This document shows positions 1-10,074 of a stretch of 64,000 nucleotides of DNA, piece by piece; position 1 is the first letter of the stretch, and every line of letters starts with the position of its first letter. Both the position numbers and the translations under genes were made by a program. Source of the DNA: Streptococcus mitis. GTDB lineage: Bacteria; Bacillota; Bacilli; Lactobacillales; Streptococcaceae. The notes beneath the pieces are model-generated. The model saw only the letters and a list, made by a program, of their open reading frames with translations. It ran no database searches and was not told the origin of the DNA. Where the stretch lies: the NCBI RefSeq assembly GCF_946190375.1, contig NZ_CAMIAF010000015.1, positions 1 to 64,000 of the forward strand. Reading direction: 5' to 3'.

Positions 1-74
1 CAAAAAAGAAAGGACAAATTTCGTCCTTTCTCGATCTTAGCTTTTCTTCAACCCACTACAGTTGACAAAGAGCC
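1..74 (-). mobile_element. Terminal end of an ISL3/IS1167-like insertion sequence (noncoding tip)
   Basis: Read on the minus strand, positions 74 down to 1 begin with GGCTCTTTGTCAACTG and run into AGTGGGTTGAAGAAAAGCTAA. I recognise this from memory as the end of streptococcal ISL3-family (IS1167-like) elements, where it lies just after the transposase gene. Only the tip is in the window, so the transposase cannot be checked. A hairpin with a T-run inside this tip fits the transposon's own terminator. The family assignment is recall, not a search. Confidence 0.5.
7..31 (-). terminator. Intrinsic terminator inside the IS end (minus strand)
   Basis: AGAAAGGAC (7-15) pairs with GTCCTTTCT (23-31) around a 7-nt loop. 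The run of A at 2-7 becomes a U-tract on the minus strand, so it would stop leftward transcription. Confidence 0.55.
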
Positions 75-79
75 AAATA

Positions 80-125
80 AGTCTAGTGTTAAGAGGGAAT
101 ACCCCACCCTACACTAGGCTTTTTC
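80..125 (+). terminator. Intrinsic terminator upstream of mcrB
   Basis: AGTCTAGTGT (80-89) pairs over 10 bp with ACACTAGGCT (111-120), with one T-G pair, and is followed by TTTTCTTT. It would stop rightward transcripts entering from the IS side and so insulates mcrBC. The rest of 126-279 is AT-rich and shows no clear gene; I could not pick a convincing mcrB promoter. Confidence 0.6.
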
Positions 126-279
126 TTTAGAAATTCTTTTCATTTTTTGATAGATATGATATGCTAGATGCAGAATATATTAATAGAATGTGGTTTCTAT
201 AAAGTAAAATATCTTACTTTGAACGAAACAAATATAATTTACGTCTAACAATAAATTTTTAATAAGCAAGGAAAACACA

Positions 280-2268
280 ATGGTTTCAAAACAAACTGTC
301 ATTGACAGGATAAAAAAAGAATTCCCAGATGCAATTGAAAATCAAACAAAAAGTTATATTTCTTTTCAGGTTAAAAATAGGAAAGGGAAGTTACAAAATT
401 TTATAGAGATTAATTTTCAAAATAAAGGAATAAAGATTGCCGTTCTCTCTAAGAGTCTTCATGATTCAGATATTTTGTTGTTTAATAAGAAGCCTGATTC
501 ATTCGGTTGGACACTTGATGCTGAGTATTTTATTGAGGATGAAAATTCATTAAATGAGATTTTACCTTTTATAAATAAATCTTATGAATTTGTAAAAAGT
601 GGAATTAAATCAGAGTGTTATAAAGTCTTCAAAGAATTTTTGTCTAAATTTGTGAATCAAGCAAATATCTATAATTTAAAAGATATAGAAAGTAAACGTT
701 CTCAAAAATTAGATGGAGCTGAACATATTTACCCTGCTCTGACTATTGAGGGTATTCCGTACAAAGTTGAAATGCTTAACACAGGTCATTTTGGTCCAAA
801 GAGTGGTAATGGATATATTAAATCACCTTACTTTGGTTATAGGCTGAGTGACATGGATAACTCATGGATAAATATAAGGTGTGGTTTTCAGAGATTTAAA
901 CTCACAGAATTTAAAATAGTAAAATGGTATAGTAATAATCGAGATGAAGATTTAGATTATAAATACTTTGTCAAGGACTTAGAGTTGGAATCAACTGCTG
1001 AACCTAACGATATTTTAAAAGAGTTTTATGATAATTTCACTAGTTTTTATAGAGAATCAGAAAAGGAAGAGATAAACATGTCAGAAAATATCAACGAGTA
1101 TAAGAATATCTTATTACAATCCAAAAATCTCATCCTCCGTGGTGCACCGGGGACGGGAAAAACTTATCTTGCTAAAGAAATTGCTAAAGAATTAACGGAT
1201 GGAAACGAAGATCAAATCGGCTTTGTACAGTTTCATCCATCTTATGATTATACGGATTTTGTTGAGGGTTTAAGACCGGATTCAAATGAGGATGGCAGTA
1301 TATTTTTTAAATTAAAAGAAGGTATTTTTAAGAAGTTTTGTCAGAATGCTATAGATTCTAAGAAGATTGGAGGTCAAGATAATTTTGATGAAGCTTGGGA
1401 TCTTTATCTTGAGTATGTAAATAACAGAGATGAAAAAGAATATTTGACAGAATTTTCCTATCTAACAGTAAATAGTCGAAATAATTTTAATATCAATTAT
1501 GAAACTAAAGCCCAAGGAACTGTCTTAACAAAATCTTATGTTTATGAACTATATAAAGATGAAAACTATCTGAAACAGCCCTATTATCATAACCAAGGAA
1601 AAAAAGTCCTTGAAACTTTAAAGAAAAGATTTGGTTTGAAAGACTATATTTCTCCAGAAGAGGTTGAAACAGACAAGAATTTTGTCTTCATCATCGATGA
1701 GATCAATCGTGGGGAGATTTCTAAGATTTTTGGCGAACTCTTTTTCTCTATCGACCCTGGCTATCGTGGTGAAAAGGGAAGTGTTTCTACTCAGTATGCT
1801 AACTTACACAAGACTGATGACAAGTTCTATATTCCAGAGAATGTCTATATAATTGGAACAATGAATGATATTGACCGCTCGGTGGACACCTTTGATTTTG
1901 CTATGCGTCGTCGTTTCCGTTTTGTTGAAGTTACTGCTGAAAGCCAATTAGGTATGCTCGATACTGCTCTTGGTGATAAAGCTGAAGAAGCAAAAATTCG
2001 TCTAAGAAACTTGAATGCTGCTATTGAAAATATTCAAGAATTAAACAGTCATTACCATATCGGACCAAGTTATTTCCTTAACTTGAAGGATGTAGATTTT
2101 GACTATGAATTACTCTGGTCTGATTATCTCAAACCGCTTTTGGAAGATTATGTACGGGGTACTTATGAGGAATTTGAAACTCTGGAAACTTTGAAAAAAG
2201 CATTTGATCTGATAAATAACGAGCGAACAGAACCGCAAGATACTGGTGATAATGATGCGGATAACTGA
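280..2268 (+). CDS. mcrB: McrB-type AAA+ GTPase of a type IV (modified-DNA) restriction system
   Basis: McrB-family motor of a McrBC system, which cuts DNA carrying modified cytosine. The AAA+ core is clear: Walker A GAPGTGKT near residue 288, Walker B FIIDEINRGEISK near 470, the McrB-type MNDIDRSVDTFDFAMRRR stretch near 527. The first ~265 residues replace the E. coli-type DNA-binding domain: residues ~30-110 look like a DUF5655-type fold, ~145-240 is a second domain I do not recognise. The start at 280 has AAGGAAA 7 bases upstream. An in-frame ATG at 1078 (residue 267) has its own AAGGAAGAG, suggesting a short second product like E. coli McrBs. Overlaps mcrC. The target modification is unknown. 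Confidence 0.85.
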   Translation: MVSKQTVIDRIKKEFPDAIENQTKSYISFQVKNRKGKLQNFIEINFQNKGIKIAVLSKSLHDSDILLFNKKPDSFGWTLDAEYFIEDENSLNEILPFINKSYEFVKSGIKSECYKVFKEFLSKFVNQANIYNLKDIESKRSQKLDGAEHIYPALTIEGIPYKVEMLNTGHFGPKSGNGYIKSPYFGYRLSDMDNSWINIRCGFQRFKLTEFKIVKWYSNNRDEDLDYKYFVKDLELESTAEPNDILKEFYDNFTSFYRESEKEEINMSENINEYKNILLQSKNLILRGAPGTGKTYLAKEIAKELTDGNEDQIGFVQFHPSYDYTDFVEGLRPDSNEDGSIFFKLKEGIFKKFCQNAIDSKKIGGQDNFDEAWDLYLEYVNNRDEKEYLTEFSYLTVNSRNNFNINYETKAQGTVLTKSYVYELYKDENYLKQPYYHNQGKKVLETLKKRFGLKDYISPEEVETDKNFVFIIDEINRGEISKIFGELFFSIDPGYRGEKGSVSTQYANLHKTDDKFYIPENVYIIGTMNDIDRSVDTFDFAMRRRFRFVEVTAESQLGMLDTALGDKAEEAKIRLRNLNAAIENIQELNSHYHIGPSYFLNLKDVDFDYELLWSDYLKPLLEDYVRGTYEEFETLETLKKAFDLINNERTEPQDTGDNDADN

Positions 2269-3571
2269 TAATCAGCATAGAATTGCTAAGGAAGGCTTTG
2301 TCGCAGAATATCCCAAACTAAGTCAAGCACTTCTTGATAGAACACTGGATAATCTTTCTAAAGAGGACAATATCTTTATTTTTCCAAATGATTTGAAGAA
2401 TTCTCCTGACTTAGAGAAGGACCAAAAAATCTTTGAAACAGTTAATCAGAAAATCAAGACTGGAAATGTGATTGGTTTTCTGGGGTGTGGTCAGGAACGA
2501 TTAACGATTTCCTCTCGCTTTTCTGATGAGAGTAATGACCATTTTTTGCATTATCTCTTACACAAGGTTCTTCATATCAATCTCACTAGTTTAGATGTAG
2601 CTTTGTCGCGTGAAGATAAACTCTATCAACTTTTGATGTATCTCTTTCCCAAGTATCTTCAAGCTGCTCTCCGAAAAGGTCTTTATAAGGAATACCAGAG
2701 ATTTTCTCATAACGACAGTCATGTTAAGGGAGTGATTGATGTAAGAAAGCATCTCAAGAAAAACCTTCCTTTCACGGGAAATATTGCCTACACAACGAGA
2801 GAGTTCACCTATGATAATCCCCTCATGCAGTTGGTCCGTCACACTATTGAATACATTAAGAACCAGAAAAGCATTGGTCAAGGGGTACTAGATAATCTCT
2901 CAACTAGTCGTGAAAACGTAGCTGAAATTGTGCGTGTAACGACTTCTTATAAACTAGCTGATCGTGCTAAGATTATTCGGGGAAATCAATCTAAACCTAT
3001 ACGTCATGCATACTTTCACGAGTACAGAAAGTTACAAGAACTTTGTCTGATGATCCTAAACCAAGAAAAGCACGGCTTAGGATATCAAGATCAAAAAATT
3101 CATGGTATTCTTTTTGATGTTGCCTGGCTTTGGGAAGAGTATGTTCATACTTTGTTGCCAAAAGATTTCATCCATCCACGAAATAAAGATAAGACGGACG
3201 GAATTTCAGTATTTTCTAGTCGAGAACGAAAAGTTTATCCAGATTTCTATAATAGAGATTTAAAAATTGTGTTAGACGCTAAATATAAAAAGCTTGAAGA
3301 TACTGAAAAAGGAATAAACCGTGAGGACTTGTTCCAACTGATTTCCTATTCTTATATTTTAAAAGCTGAGAAGGCTGGTCTTGTTTTTCCGAGCGAGGAC
3401 AAGGTTGTTGATAATGAGATAGGGAAGCTAGCAGGTTATGGAGCTTTGTTGAAGAAATGGTCTATCCAAATTTCTCGGGAGTCTTCATCCTATAGTGAAT
3501 TTTGTGAAATGATGGAAAACTCCGAAGAAACTTTTAAAAGTAATATTACTAAAGAAGTGGGGATAAAATAA
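2252..3571 (+). CDS. mcrC: McrC-type nuclease subunit of the McrBC system
   Basis: McrC is the endonuclease partner that docks on the McrB ring. The C-terminal part carries the PD-(D/E)XK pattern: YPDFYNRDLK followed by VLDAKYKK, near residues 325-345, giving the Asp...Asp-x-Lys metal-binding site. The N-terminal half is the conserved McrC scaffold (ITDNQHRIAKEG at the start). The frame is open from a GTG at 2246; ATG at 2252 or 2255 are likelier starts, all overlapping the mcrB end by about 20 bases and lacking a strong Shine-Dalgarno, which suggests translational coupling. About 439 residues, a normal size for the family. Confidence 0.85.
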   Translation: MMRITDNQHRIAKEGFVAEYPKLSQALLDRTLDNLSKEDNIFIFPNDLKNSPDLEKDQKIFETVNQKIKTGNVIGFLGCGQERLTISSRFSDESNDHFLHYLLHKVLHINLTSLDVALSREDKLYQLLMYLFPKYLQAALRKGLYKEYQRFSHNDSHVKGVIDVRKHLKKNLPFTGNIAYTTREFTYDNPLMQLVRHTIEYIKNQKSIGQGVLDNLSTSRENVAEIVRVTTSYKLADRAKIIRGNQSKPIRHAYFHEYRKLQELCLMILNQEKHGLGYQDQKIHGILFDVAWLWEEYVHTLLPKDFIHPRNKDKTDGISVFSSRERKVYPDFYNRDLKIVLDAKYKKLEDTEKGINREDLFQLISYSYILKAEKAGLVFPSEDKVVDNEIGKLAGYGALLKKWSIQISRESSSYSEFCEMMENSEETFKSNITKEVGIK

Positions 3572-3639
3572 ACTCTCCACTTTTTTTGTTTTTGGTATAA
3601 GTAAAAATCCGAACGATTTGATTTAATTTATAAAATTAT

Positions 3640-3668
3640 TTGACAAAAACTGTACTTTAGTTTATAAT
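3640..3668 (+). promoter_or_regulatory. Sigma-A promoter of guaC
   Basis: Consensus -35 TTGACA (3640-3645), 17-bp spacer, consensus -10 TATAAT (3663-3668). Transcription should start near 3675, leaving a leader of about 70 nt. Confidence 0.85.
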
Positions 3669-3693
3669 AAATTAAGGAAACGTCGGAAAAGGC

Positions 3694-3725
3694 GTAGTGA
3701 TGCGAGAGCATAGGTAGGTCATTAC
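3694..3725 (+). promoter_or_regulatory. Structured 5' leader of guaC (uncharacterised)
   Basis: GTAGTGA (3694-3700) pairs with TCATTAC (3719-3725) over 7 bp, enclosing a TGC-GAGA-GCA hairpin with a GNRA-type loop (3701-3710) and an unpaired TAGGTAGG on the 3' side. The guaC start that follows has no strong Shine-Dalgarno. It does not match the purine riboswitch core as I know it. A regulatory role is inference. Confidence 0.4.
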
Positions 3726-3745
3726 AAAAGAAACGAGACATCGAT

Positions 3746-4732
3746 ATGTTAAATGAATTTCCAATTTTTGATTACGAAGATATTCAATTGATTCCAAATA
3801 AATGTGTGATTAAAAGCCGTGCAGAAGCAGATACAAGTGTCACTCTAGGAAATCACACCTTTAAACTACCTGTTGTGCCAGCTAATATGCAGACGATTTT
3901 GGATGAAAATGTAGCAGAGCAACTGGCTAAAGGTGGTTACTTCTACATTATGCACCGTTTTGATGAAGCAGGACGCATTCCCTTTATCAAACGTATGCAC
4001 GATCAAGGGCTTATTGCTTCTATATCTGTCGGTGTTAAGGACTATGAGTATGATTTCGTTAGCCAGCTCAAGGCTGATGCTCCAGAATACATCACGATTG
4101 ACATCGCTCATGGTCATGCAGATAGCGTGATTTCTATGATTCAACACATCAAGAAAGAATTGCCAGATACTTTTGTTATTGCTGGAAATGTGGGAACACC
4201 AGAAGCAGTTCGCGAGTTGGAAAATGCGGGTGCGGATGCTACTAAGGTTGGAATCGGTCCTGGTAAGGTTTGTATCACCAAAGTCAAGACTGGTTTTGGT
4301 ACAGGTGGTTGGCAGTTGGCTGCTCTTCGCTGGTGTGCCAAGGCTGCCCGTAAACCAATTATCGCTGATGGAGGAATTCGTACTCACGGCGATATTGCCA
4401 AGTCTATCCGTTTCGGTGCTAGCATGGTTATGATTGGTTCCCTCTTTGCAGGACATATCGAGAGTCCAGGGAAAACGATTGAAGTTGATGGTGAACAGTT
4501 CAAAGAGTACTATGGTTCAGCTTCACAATATCAAAAAGGCGCCTACAAAAACGTGGAAGGCAAACGCATCTTGCTTCCTGCCAAAGGACACTTGCAAGAC
4601 ACTTTAACTGAGATGGAACAAGACCTTCAAAGTGCCATTTCTTATGCAGGTGGACGTCAGGTTGCTGACCTTAAACACGTTGATTATGTGATCGTGAAAA
4701 ACTCTATCTGGAACGGGGATGCTTCCCACTAA
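3746..4732 (+). CDS. guaC: GMP reductase
   Basis: Converts GMP to IMP and ammonia with NADPH, returning guanine nucleotides to the purine pool. It is a TIM barrel related to IMP dehydrogenase, without CBS domains. The substrate loop GPGKVCITK places the catalytic Cys near residue 176; [15 protein letters not shown] and the phosphate loop MIGSLFAGH follow. The C-terminal flap contains [12 protein letters not shown]. 328 residues, the usual size for the Gram-positive GuaC2 form. It is monocistronic, between its own strong promoter and tRNA-Arg. Confidence 0.95.
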   Translation: MLNEFPIFDYEDIQLIPNKCVIKSRAEADTSVTLGNHTFKLPVVPANMQTILDENVAEQLAKGGYFYIMHRFDEAGRIPFIKRMHDQGLIASISVGVKDYEYDFVSQLKADAPEYITIDIAHGHADSVISMIQHIKKELPDTFVIAGNVGTPEAVRELENAGADATKVGIGPGKVCITKVKTGFGTGGWQLAALRWCAKAARKPIIADGGIRTHGDIAKSIRFGASMVMIGSLFAGHIESPGKTIEVDGEQFKEYYGSASQYQKGAYKNVEGKRILLPAKGHLQDTLTEMEQDLQSAISYAGGRQVADLKHVDYVIVKNSIWNGDASH

Positions 4733-4758
4733 GACGGGCTATATGGCCAGAAAAAAAC

Positions 4759-4787
4759 TTGTTATTAGAGCAAAATTCTGTTATAAT
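4759..4787 (+). promoter_or_regulatory. Promoter of tRNA-Arg(CCG)
   Basis: TTGTTA (4759-4764), 17-bp spacer, TATAAT (4782-4787), about ten bases before the mature tRNA start. Confidence 0.75.
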
Positions 4788-4797
4788 AAAACAAGTT

Positions 4798-4871
4798 TCC
4801 ACCCTTAGTGTAATGGATATCACGTAAGATTCCGGTTCTTGAGATGGGGGTTCGATTCCCTCAGGGTGGAT
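4798..4871 (+). tRNA. tRNA-Arg (anticodon CCG)
   Basis: Acceptor arm TCCACCC (4798-4804) pairs with GGGTGGA (4864-4870). The anticodon stem TAAGA/TCTTG encloses loop TTCCGGT, giving CCG, which reads CGG arginine codons. The T arm has GGTTCGATTCC. CCA is not encoded. A terminator follows directly, so it is a single-gene unit. Confidence 0.9.
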
Positions 4872-4882
4872 GTAAACATCCT

Positions 4883-4911
4883 AAAAAAGCCTTTAAATAG
4901 GGCTTTTTTCT
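4883..4911 (+). terminator. Terminator of tRNA-Arg
   Basis: AAAAAAGCC and GGGCTTTTTT form a stem with an 8-nt loop followed by the T-run. Confidence 0.8.
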
Positions 4912-4991
4912 TTACACTGCTCTAAATGTGTCCCTAAAACTGAAAATCATATTCTAAAGAATGCTCAAATCCTCTCTAGTCCCGTTTTAAA

Positions 4992-5020
4992 GTGACTCAG
5001 GGGGCTTTTTTTGATATAAT
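4992..5020 (+). promoter_or_regulatory. Promoter of the rnc-smc operon
   Basis: GTGACT (4992-4997), 17-bp spacer, TATAAT (5015-5020) with an upstream TGA that makes an extended -10. An AGAAAGAGG ribosome site precedes the rnc ATG. Confidence 0.7.
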
Positions 5021-5054
5021 AAAAAGGACTGTTATCAGTTAGAAAGAGGTTGGT

Positions 5055-5753
5055 ATGAAAGAATTACAAACTGTACTAAAGAACCATTTTGCAATCGAAT
5101 TTGCAGACAAAAAGTTACTGGAAACTGCCTTTACTCATACGAGTTATGCCAATGAGCACCGCCTCTTAAAAATTTCACACAATGAACGCTTGGAATTTTT
5201 AGGAGACGCTGTTCTACAGTTATTGATTTCAGAATATCTGTATAAAAAATATCCTAAAAAGCCTGAGGGTGACCTGTCTAAACTACGTGCCATGATTGTC
5301 CGTGAGGAGAGTTTGGCTGGTTTTGCGCGTGATTGCCAGTTTGACCAGTTTATCAAACTTGGTAAAGGGGAAGAAAAATCTGGTGGTCGCAATCGTGACA
5401 CCATTCTTGGTGATGCCTTTGAGGCCTTTCTTGGTGCCCTTCTTTTGGACAAGGATGTGACCAAGGTCAAGGAATTTATCTATCAAGTCATGATTCCTAA
5501 GGTTGAAGCAGGCGAGTTTGAGATGATTACAGACTACAAAACCCATCTCCAAGAGTTGCTTCAGGTTAATGGGGATGTAGCTATCCGTTATCAGGTGATT
5601 TCTGAAACGGGTCCTGCCCATGATAAGGTCTTTGATGTAGAAGTTCTTGTAGAAGGTAAGAGTATTGGTCAAGGTCAAGGTCGTTCTAAGAAATTAGCAG
5701 AGCAGGAAGCTGCCAAAAATGCCGTTGAGAAAGGGCTGGATTCATGTATTTAA
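5055..5753 (+). CDS. rnc: Ribonuclease III
   Basis: Double-strand-specific endoribonuclease that processes rRNA precursors and structured mRNAs. The RNase III signature [12 protein letters not shown] lies near residues 42-53; the second metal-binding set [11 protein letters not shown] is near 120. Residues ~158-228 are the double-stranded RNA-binding domain, ending [19 protein letters not shown]. 232 residues, usual length. The last 10 bases overlap the start of smc, so the two are translationally coupled. First gene of the rnc-smc-HAD-HAD-ftsY unit. Confidence 0.96.
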   Translation: MKELQTVLKNHFAIEFADKKLLETAFTHTSYANEHRLLKISHNERLEFLGDAVLQLLISEYLYKKYPKKPEGDLSKLRAMIVREESLAGFARDCQFDQFIKLGKGEEKSGGRNRDTILGDAFEAFLGALLLDKDVTKVKEFIYQVMIPKVEAGEFEMITDYKTHLQELLQVNGDVAIRYQVISETGPAHDKVFDVEVLVEGKSIGQGQGRSKKLAEQEAAKNAVEKGLDSCI

Positions 5754-8700
5754 AGGAAATCGAAATTCAGGGATTCAAGTCTTTTGCTGACAAGACCAAG
5801 GTTGTCTTTGACCAAGGTGTGACGGCAGTCGTTGGACCCAATGGCTCTGGAAAGTCGAATATTACAGAAAGTCTGCGTTGGGCCTTGGGGGAGTCCAGTG
5901 TTAAGAGCCTACGTGGTGGCAAGATGCCTGATGTTATCTTTGCTGGGACCGAAAGTCGCAAACCGCTCAATTATGCTTCTGTAGTTGTGACTTTGGATAA
6001 TCATGACGGATTTATCAAGGATGCTGGTCAAGAAATCAGGGTAGAACGCCATATCTACCGTAGTGGAGATAGCGAATATAAGATTGATGGCAAGAAAGTC
6101 CGTCTGCGTGATATTCATGATCTTTTCTTGGATACAGGTTTGGGACGAGATTCTTTTTCTATCATTTCACAAGGCAAGGTTGAGGAGATTTTTAATTCCA
6201 AACCTGAGGAACGTCGTGCTATTTTCGAAGAAGCTGCAGGAGTTTTGAAATACAAGACTCGTAGAAAAGAGACAGAGAGCAAATTGCAACAAACTCAGGA
6301 TAATCTAGATCGTCTTGAAGACATTATCTACGAGTTGGATAATCAAATTAAGCCTCTTGAGAAGCAAGCTGAGAATGCTCGTAAGTTTTTAGACTTGGAA
6401 GGACAACGTAAGGCTATTTATTTAGACGTTCTGGTTGCTCAAATCAAGGAAAATAAGGCTGAACTAGACTCGACAGCAGAAGAGTTGGCACAGGTTCAGG
6501 AACTCTTAACTAGCTATTACCAAAAGCGTGAAAAATTAGAAGAAGAAAACCAAACTCTTAAAAAGCAACGCCAAGATTTACAAGCTGAAATGGCCAAAGA
6601 CCAAGGCAGTTTGATGGATTTGACCAGTCTGATTAGTGATTTAGAGAGAAAATTAGCCCTATCGAAATTAGAATCTGAGCAAGTAGCCCTGAATCAACAG
6701 GAAGCACAAGCTCGTTTGGCTGCTTTGGAGGATAAGAGAAATTCACTTAGCAAAGAAAAATCTGATAAAGAAAGTTCTTTAGCTCTCTTAGAAGAAAATC
6801 TAGTCCAAAATAATCAAAAACTCAATCGTTTAGAAGCTGAATTACTGGCTTTTTCAGATGATCCTGATCAAATGATTGAGCTCTTGCGTGAACGCTTTGT
6901 AGCTCTTTTACAAGAAGAAGCGGATGTCTCAAACCAGTTGACCCGTATCGAAAACGAGTTGGAAAATAGTCGTCAGCTTTCTCAAAAACAAGCAGATCAA
7001 CTAGAAAAGCTGAAAGAACAACTGGCTACAGCTAAAGAAAAGGCAAGTCAGCAAAAGGCTGAGCTTAAAACTGCCAAGGAGCAAGTTCAGAAATTATTGG
7101 CCGACTACCAAGCTATTGCCAAGGAGCAAGAGGAACAGAAAACTTCCTATCAAGCTCAACAAAGCCAACTCTTTGACCGTCTGGATAATCTCAAAAACAA
7201 GCAGGCGAGAGCTCAGAGTTTGGAAAATATCCTGAGAAATCATAGTAACTTTTATGCAGGTGTTAAGAGTGTTCTCCAAGAAAAAGATCGCCTTGGTGGG
7301 ATTATTGGTGCAGTCAGTGAGCACCTGACCTTTGATGTGCATTATCAAACAGCCCTAGAGATTGCGCTTGGATCGAGTAGTCAGCATATTATTGTGGAAG
7401 ATGAGAACGCGGCAACCAAGGCCATTGATTTCCTCAAACGGAACAGAGCCGGTCGTGCAACCTTCCTTCCGTTGACAACGATCAAGGCTCGTACGATTTC
7501 TAGTCAGAACCAAGATGCTATCGCTACAAGTCCGGGATTTTTGGGCATGGCAGATGAGTTGGTGACATTTGATACTAGACTGGAAGCCATTTTCAAAAAC
7601 TTGCTAGCTACGACGGCTATCTTTGATACCGTAGAACATGCGCGTGAAGCTGCTCGACAAGTTCGTTATCAGGTTCGCATGGTGACATTGGATGGGACAG
7701 AGCTGCGTACAGGTGGTTCCTATGCAGGTGGAGCCAATCGTCAGAACAACAGCATCTTCATCAAGCCAGAACTGGAGCAATTACAAAAAGAAATTGCTGA
7801 AGAGGAAGCAAGTCTTCGTTCAGAAGAAGTGGCTTTGAAGACCTTACAAGACCAGATGGCTAGATTGACAGAAAGATTAGAAGGTATTAAATCTCAGGGA
7901 GAACAGGCACGTATTCAGGAGCAAGGCTTGTCCCTCGCTTATCAGCAGACCAGTCAGCAAGTTGAAGAACTAGAAACTCTTTGGAAACTCCAAGAAGAGG
8001 AATTAGATCGTCTTTCTGAGGGAGATTGGCAAGCGGATAAGGAAAAATGTCAAGCACGCCTTGCTACTATTGCCAGTGACAAGCAAAATCTGGAAGCTGA
8101 GATTGAAGAGATTAAGTCTAACAAAAATGCCATCCAAGAACGCTATCAAAACTTGCAGGAAGAGCTAGCGCAAGCTCGCTTGCTTAAGACTGAACTTCAA
8201 GGACAAAAACGTTACGAAGTTGCGGATATTGAACGTTTAGGCAAGGAATTAGACAATTTAGATATCGAGCAAGAGGAAATCCAGCGCCTTCTCCAAGAAA
8301 AGGTTGACAATCTTGAAAAGGTTGATACGGAGCTTCTAGACCAGCAGGCCGAAGAAGCCAAAACTCAGAAAACAAATCTCCAACAAGGTTTGATTCGCAA
8401 GCAGTTTGAGTTGGATGATATAGAAGGTCAGCTGGATGATATTGCCAGTCATTTGGAACAGGCTCGCCAGCAGAATGAAGAGTGGATTCGCAAGCAAACT
8501 CGTGCTGAAGCCAAGAAAGAAAAGGTCAGCGAGCGCTTGCGCCATCTACAAAGTCAATTAACAGACCAGTATCAGATTAGCTATACAGAAGCTTTAGAAA
8601 AGTCTCATGAGTTGGAAAATCTCAATATGGCAGAGCAAGAGGTGCAGGATTTAGAGAAGGCTATTCGCTCACTGGGTCCTGTCAATTTGGAAGCTATTGA

Positions 8701-9283
8701 CCAGTACGAAGAAGTTCACAGCCGTCTGGATTTCCTCAATAGCCAGCGAGATGACATTTTGTCAGCGAAAAACCTGCTCCTTGAGACCATTACAGAGATG
8801 AATGATGAGGTCAAGGAACGCTTTAAATCAACTTTTGAAGCCATTCGTGAGTCCTTTAAAGTGACTTTCAAGCAGATGTTTGGTGGAGGTCAGTCGGACC
8901 TCATTTTGACTGAGGGAGACTTGCTGACAGCTGGTGTGGAGATTTCTGTTCAACCTCCAGGTAAGAAAATCCAGTCGCTTAACCTCATGAGTGGTGGGGA
9001 AAAATCCCTGTCGGCTCTAGCTTTGCTTTTCTCTATCATTCGAGTTAAGACTATCCCATTTGTCATCTTGGATGAGGTGGAAGCTGCGCTGGACGAAGCT
9101 AATGTTAAACGCTTTGGAGATTACCTCAACCGCTTTGACAAGGATAGTCAGTTCATCGTCGTGACCCACCGTAAGGGAACCATGGCAGCGGCTGATTCTA
9201 TCTATGGAGTGACTATGCAAGAATCAGGTGTCTCAAAAATTGTTTCGGTGAAGTTAAAAGATTTAGAAAGTATTGAAGAATGA
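5744..9283 (+). CDS. smc: Chromosome segregation protein SMC
   Basis: Condensin ATPase that compacts and separates newly replicated chromosomes with ScpA/ScpB (not in this window). Residues 32-40 hold Walker [10 protein letters not shown]. Long glutamine/glutamate-rich coiled coils run ~170-500 and ~680-1000 either side of the hinge (~510-660, around [14 protein letters not shown]). The C-terminal head has signature [14 protein letters not shown] near 1082 and Walker [17 protein letters not shown]. 1179 residues, full length. Overlaps rnc by 10 bases and the next gene by 4 (ATGA). Confidence 0.97.
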   Translation: MYLKEIEIQGFKSFADKTKVVFDQGVTAVVGPNGSGKSNITESLRWALGESSVKSLRGGKMPDVIFAGTESRKPLNYASVVVTLDNHDGFIKDAGQEIRVERHIYRSGDSEYKIDGKKVRLRDIHDLFLDTGLGRDSFSIISQGKVEEIFNSKPEERRAIFEEAAGVLKYKTRRKETESKLQQTQDNLDRLEDIIYELDNQIKPLEKQAENARKFLDLEGQRKAIYLDVLVAQIKENKAELDSTAEELAQVQELLTSYYQKREKLEEENQTLKKQRQDLQAEMAKDQGSLMDLTSLISDLERKLALSKLESEQVALNQQEAQARLAALEDKRNSLSKEKSDKESSLALLEENLVQNNQKLNRLEAELLAFSDDPDQMIELLRERFVALLQEEADVSNQLTRIENELENSRQLSQKQADQLEKLKEQLATAKEKASQQKAELKTAKEQVQKLLADYQAIAKEQEEQKTSYQAQQSQLFDRLDNLKNKQARAQSLENILRNHSNFYAGVKSVLQEKDRLGGIIGAVSEHLTFDVHYQTALEIALGSSSQHIIVEDENAATKAIDFLKRNRAGRATFLPLTTIKARTISSQNQDAIATSPGFLGMADELVTFDTRLEAIFKNLLATTAIFDTVEHAREAARQVRYQVRMVTLDGTELRTGGSYAGGANRQNNSIFIKPELEQLQKEIAEEEASLRSEEVALKTLQDQMARLTERLEGIKSQGEQARIQEQGLSLAYQQTSQQVEELETLWKLQEEELDRLSEGDWQADKEKCQARLATIASDKQNLEAEIEEIKSNKNAIQERYQNLQEELAQARLLKTELQGQKRYEVADIERLGKELDNLDIEQEEIQRLLQEKVDNLEKVDTELLDQQAEEAKTQKTNLQQGLIRKQFELDDIEGQLDDIASHLEQARQQNEEWIRKQTRAEAKKEKVSERLRHLQSQLTDQYQISYTEALEKSHELENLNMAEQEVQDLEKAIRSLGPVNLEAIDQYEEVHSRLDFLNSQRDDILSAKNLLLETITEMNDEVKERFKSTFEAIRESFKVTFKQMFGGGQSDLILTEGDLLTAGVEISVQPPGKKIQSLNLMSGGEKSLSALALLFSIIRVKTIPFVILDEVEAALDEANVKRFGDYLNRFDKDSQFIVVTHRKGTMAAADSIYGVTMQESGVSKIVSVKLKDLESIEE

Positions 9284-10074
9284 CAATTAAACTAGTAGCA
9301 ACAGATATGGACGGAACTTTTCTAGATGGAAACGGGCGCTTTGATATGGACCGCCTCAAGTCTCTCTTAGGTTTCTACAAGGAAAAAGGGATTTACTTTG
9401 CAGTAGCTTCGGGGCGTGGATTTCTATCCTTAGAAAAATTATTTTCTGATGTTCGTGATGACATCATTTTTATCGCGGAAAATGGCAGTTTGGTAGAGTA
9501 TCGAGGTCAAGACTTGTATGAAGCGACCATGTCTCGTGAGTTTTATTTGACGACTTTTGAAAAGCTGAAAACGTCACCTTATGTAGATATCAATAAACTG
9601 CTCTTGACGGGTAAAAAGGGAGCTTATGTTCTAGATACGGTTGATGAGACCTATTTAAAAGTGAGTCAGCACTATAATGAAAATATCCAAAAAGTAACGA
9701 GTCTAGAAGATATCACAGATGACATTTTCAAATTTACAACCAACTTCACAGAAGAAACGCTGGAAGCTGGGGAAGCTTGGGTTAATGAAAATGTCCCTGG
9801 TGTTAAGGCCATGACAACTGGTTTTGAATCCATTGATATTGTTCTGGACTATGTCGATAAGGGAGTGGCCATTGTTGAATTAGCTAAAAAACTTGGTATC
9901 ACAATGGATCAGGTTATGGCTTTTGGAGACAATCTTAATGACTTACATATGATGCAGGTTGTGGGACATCCTGTAGCTCCTGAAAATGCACGACCTGAAA
10001 TTTTAGAATTAGCAGAGACTGTGATTGGTCACCATAAGGACCAGTCGGTTATAGCTTATATGGAGGGCTTATAA
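9280..10074 (+). CDS. Cof-type HAD hydrolase (first of a tandem pair)
   Basis: Haloacid-dehalogenase-fold phosphatase of the Cof (class IIB cap) family, probably acting on a sugar phosphate or small phosphorylated metabolite; the substrate cannot be told. Motif I is DMDGTFLD near residue 9, motif II ASGRG near 46, motif III/IV AFGDNLNDLHMM near 212. Start ATG overlaps the smc stop, and its stop overlaps the next start (TAATG). The second Cof gene alongside shares the fold but diverges strongly in the cap. Confidence 0.88.
   Translation: MTIKLVATDMDGTFLDGNGRFDMDRLKSLLGFYKEKGIYFAVASGRGFLSLEKLFSDVRDDIIFIAENGSLVEYRGQDLYEATMSREFYLTTFEKLKTSPYVDINKLLLTGKKGAYVLDTVDETYLKVSQHYNENIQKVTSLEDITDDIFKFTTNFTEETLEAGEAWVNENVPGVKAMTTGFESIDIVLDYVDKGVAIVELAKKLGITMDQVMAFGDNLNDLHMMQVVGHPVAPENARPEILELAETVIGHHKDQSVIAYMEGL

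Noticed and set aside
3675-3745. Purine riboswitch before guaC
   Set aside because: The conserved purine aptamer junction and loop-loop sequences are not present; kept only as an unknown structured leader.
3866-4456. Long open frame on the minus strand inside guaC (about 196 codons)
   Set aside because: It lies wholly antisense to a clear GMP reductase, has no ribosome site and no recognisable domain; its openness follows from guaC codon bias.
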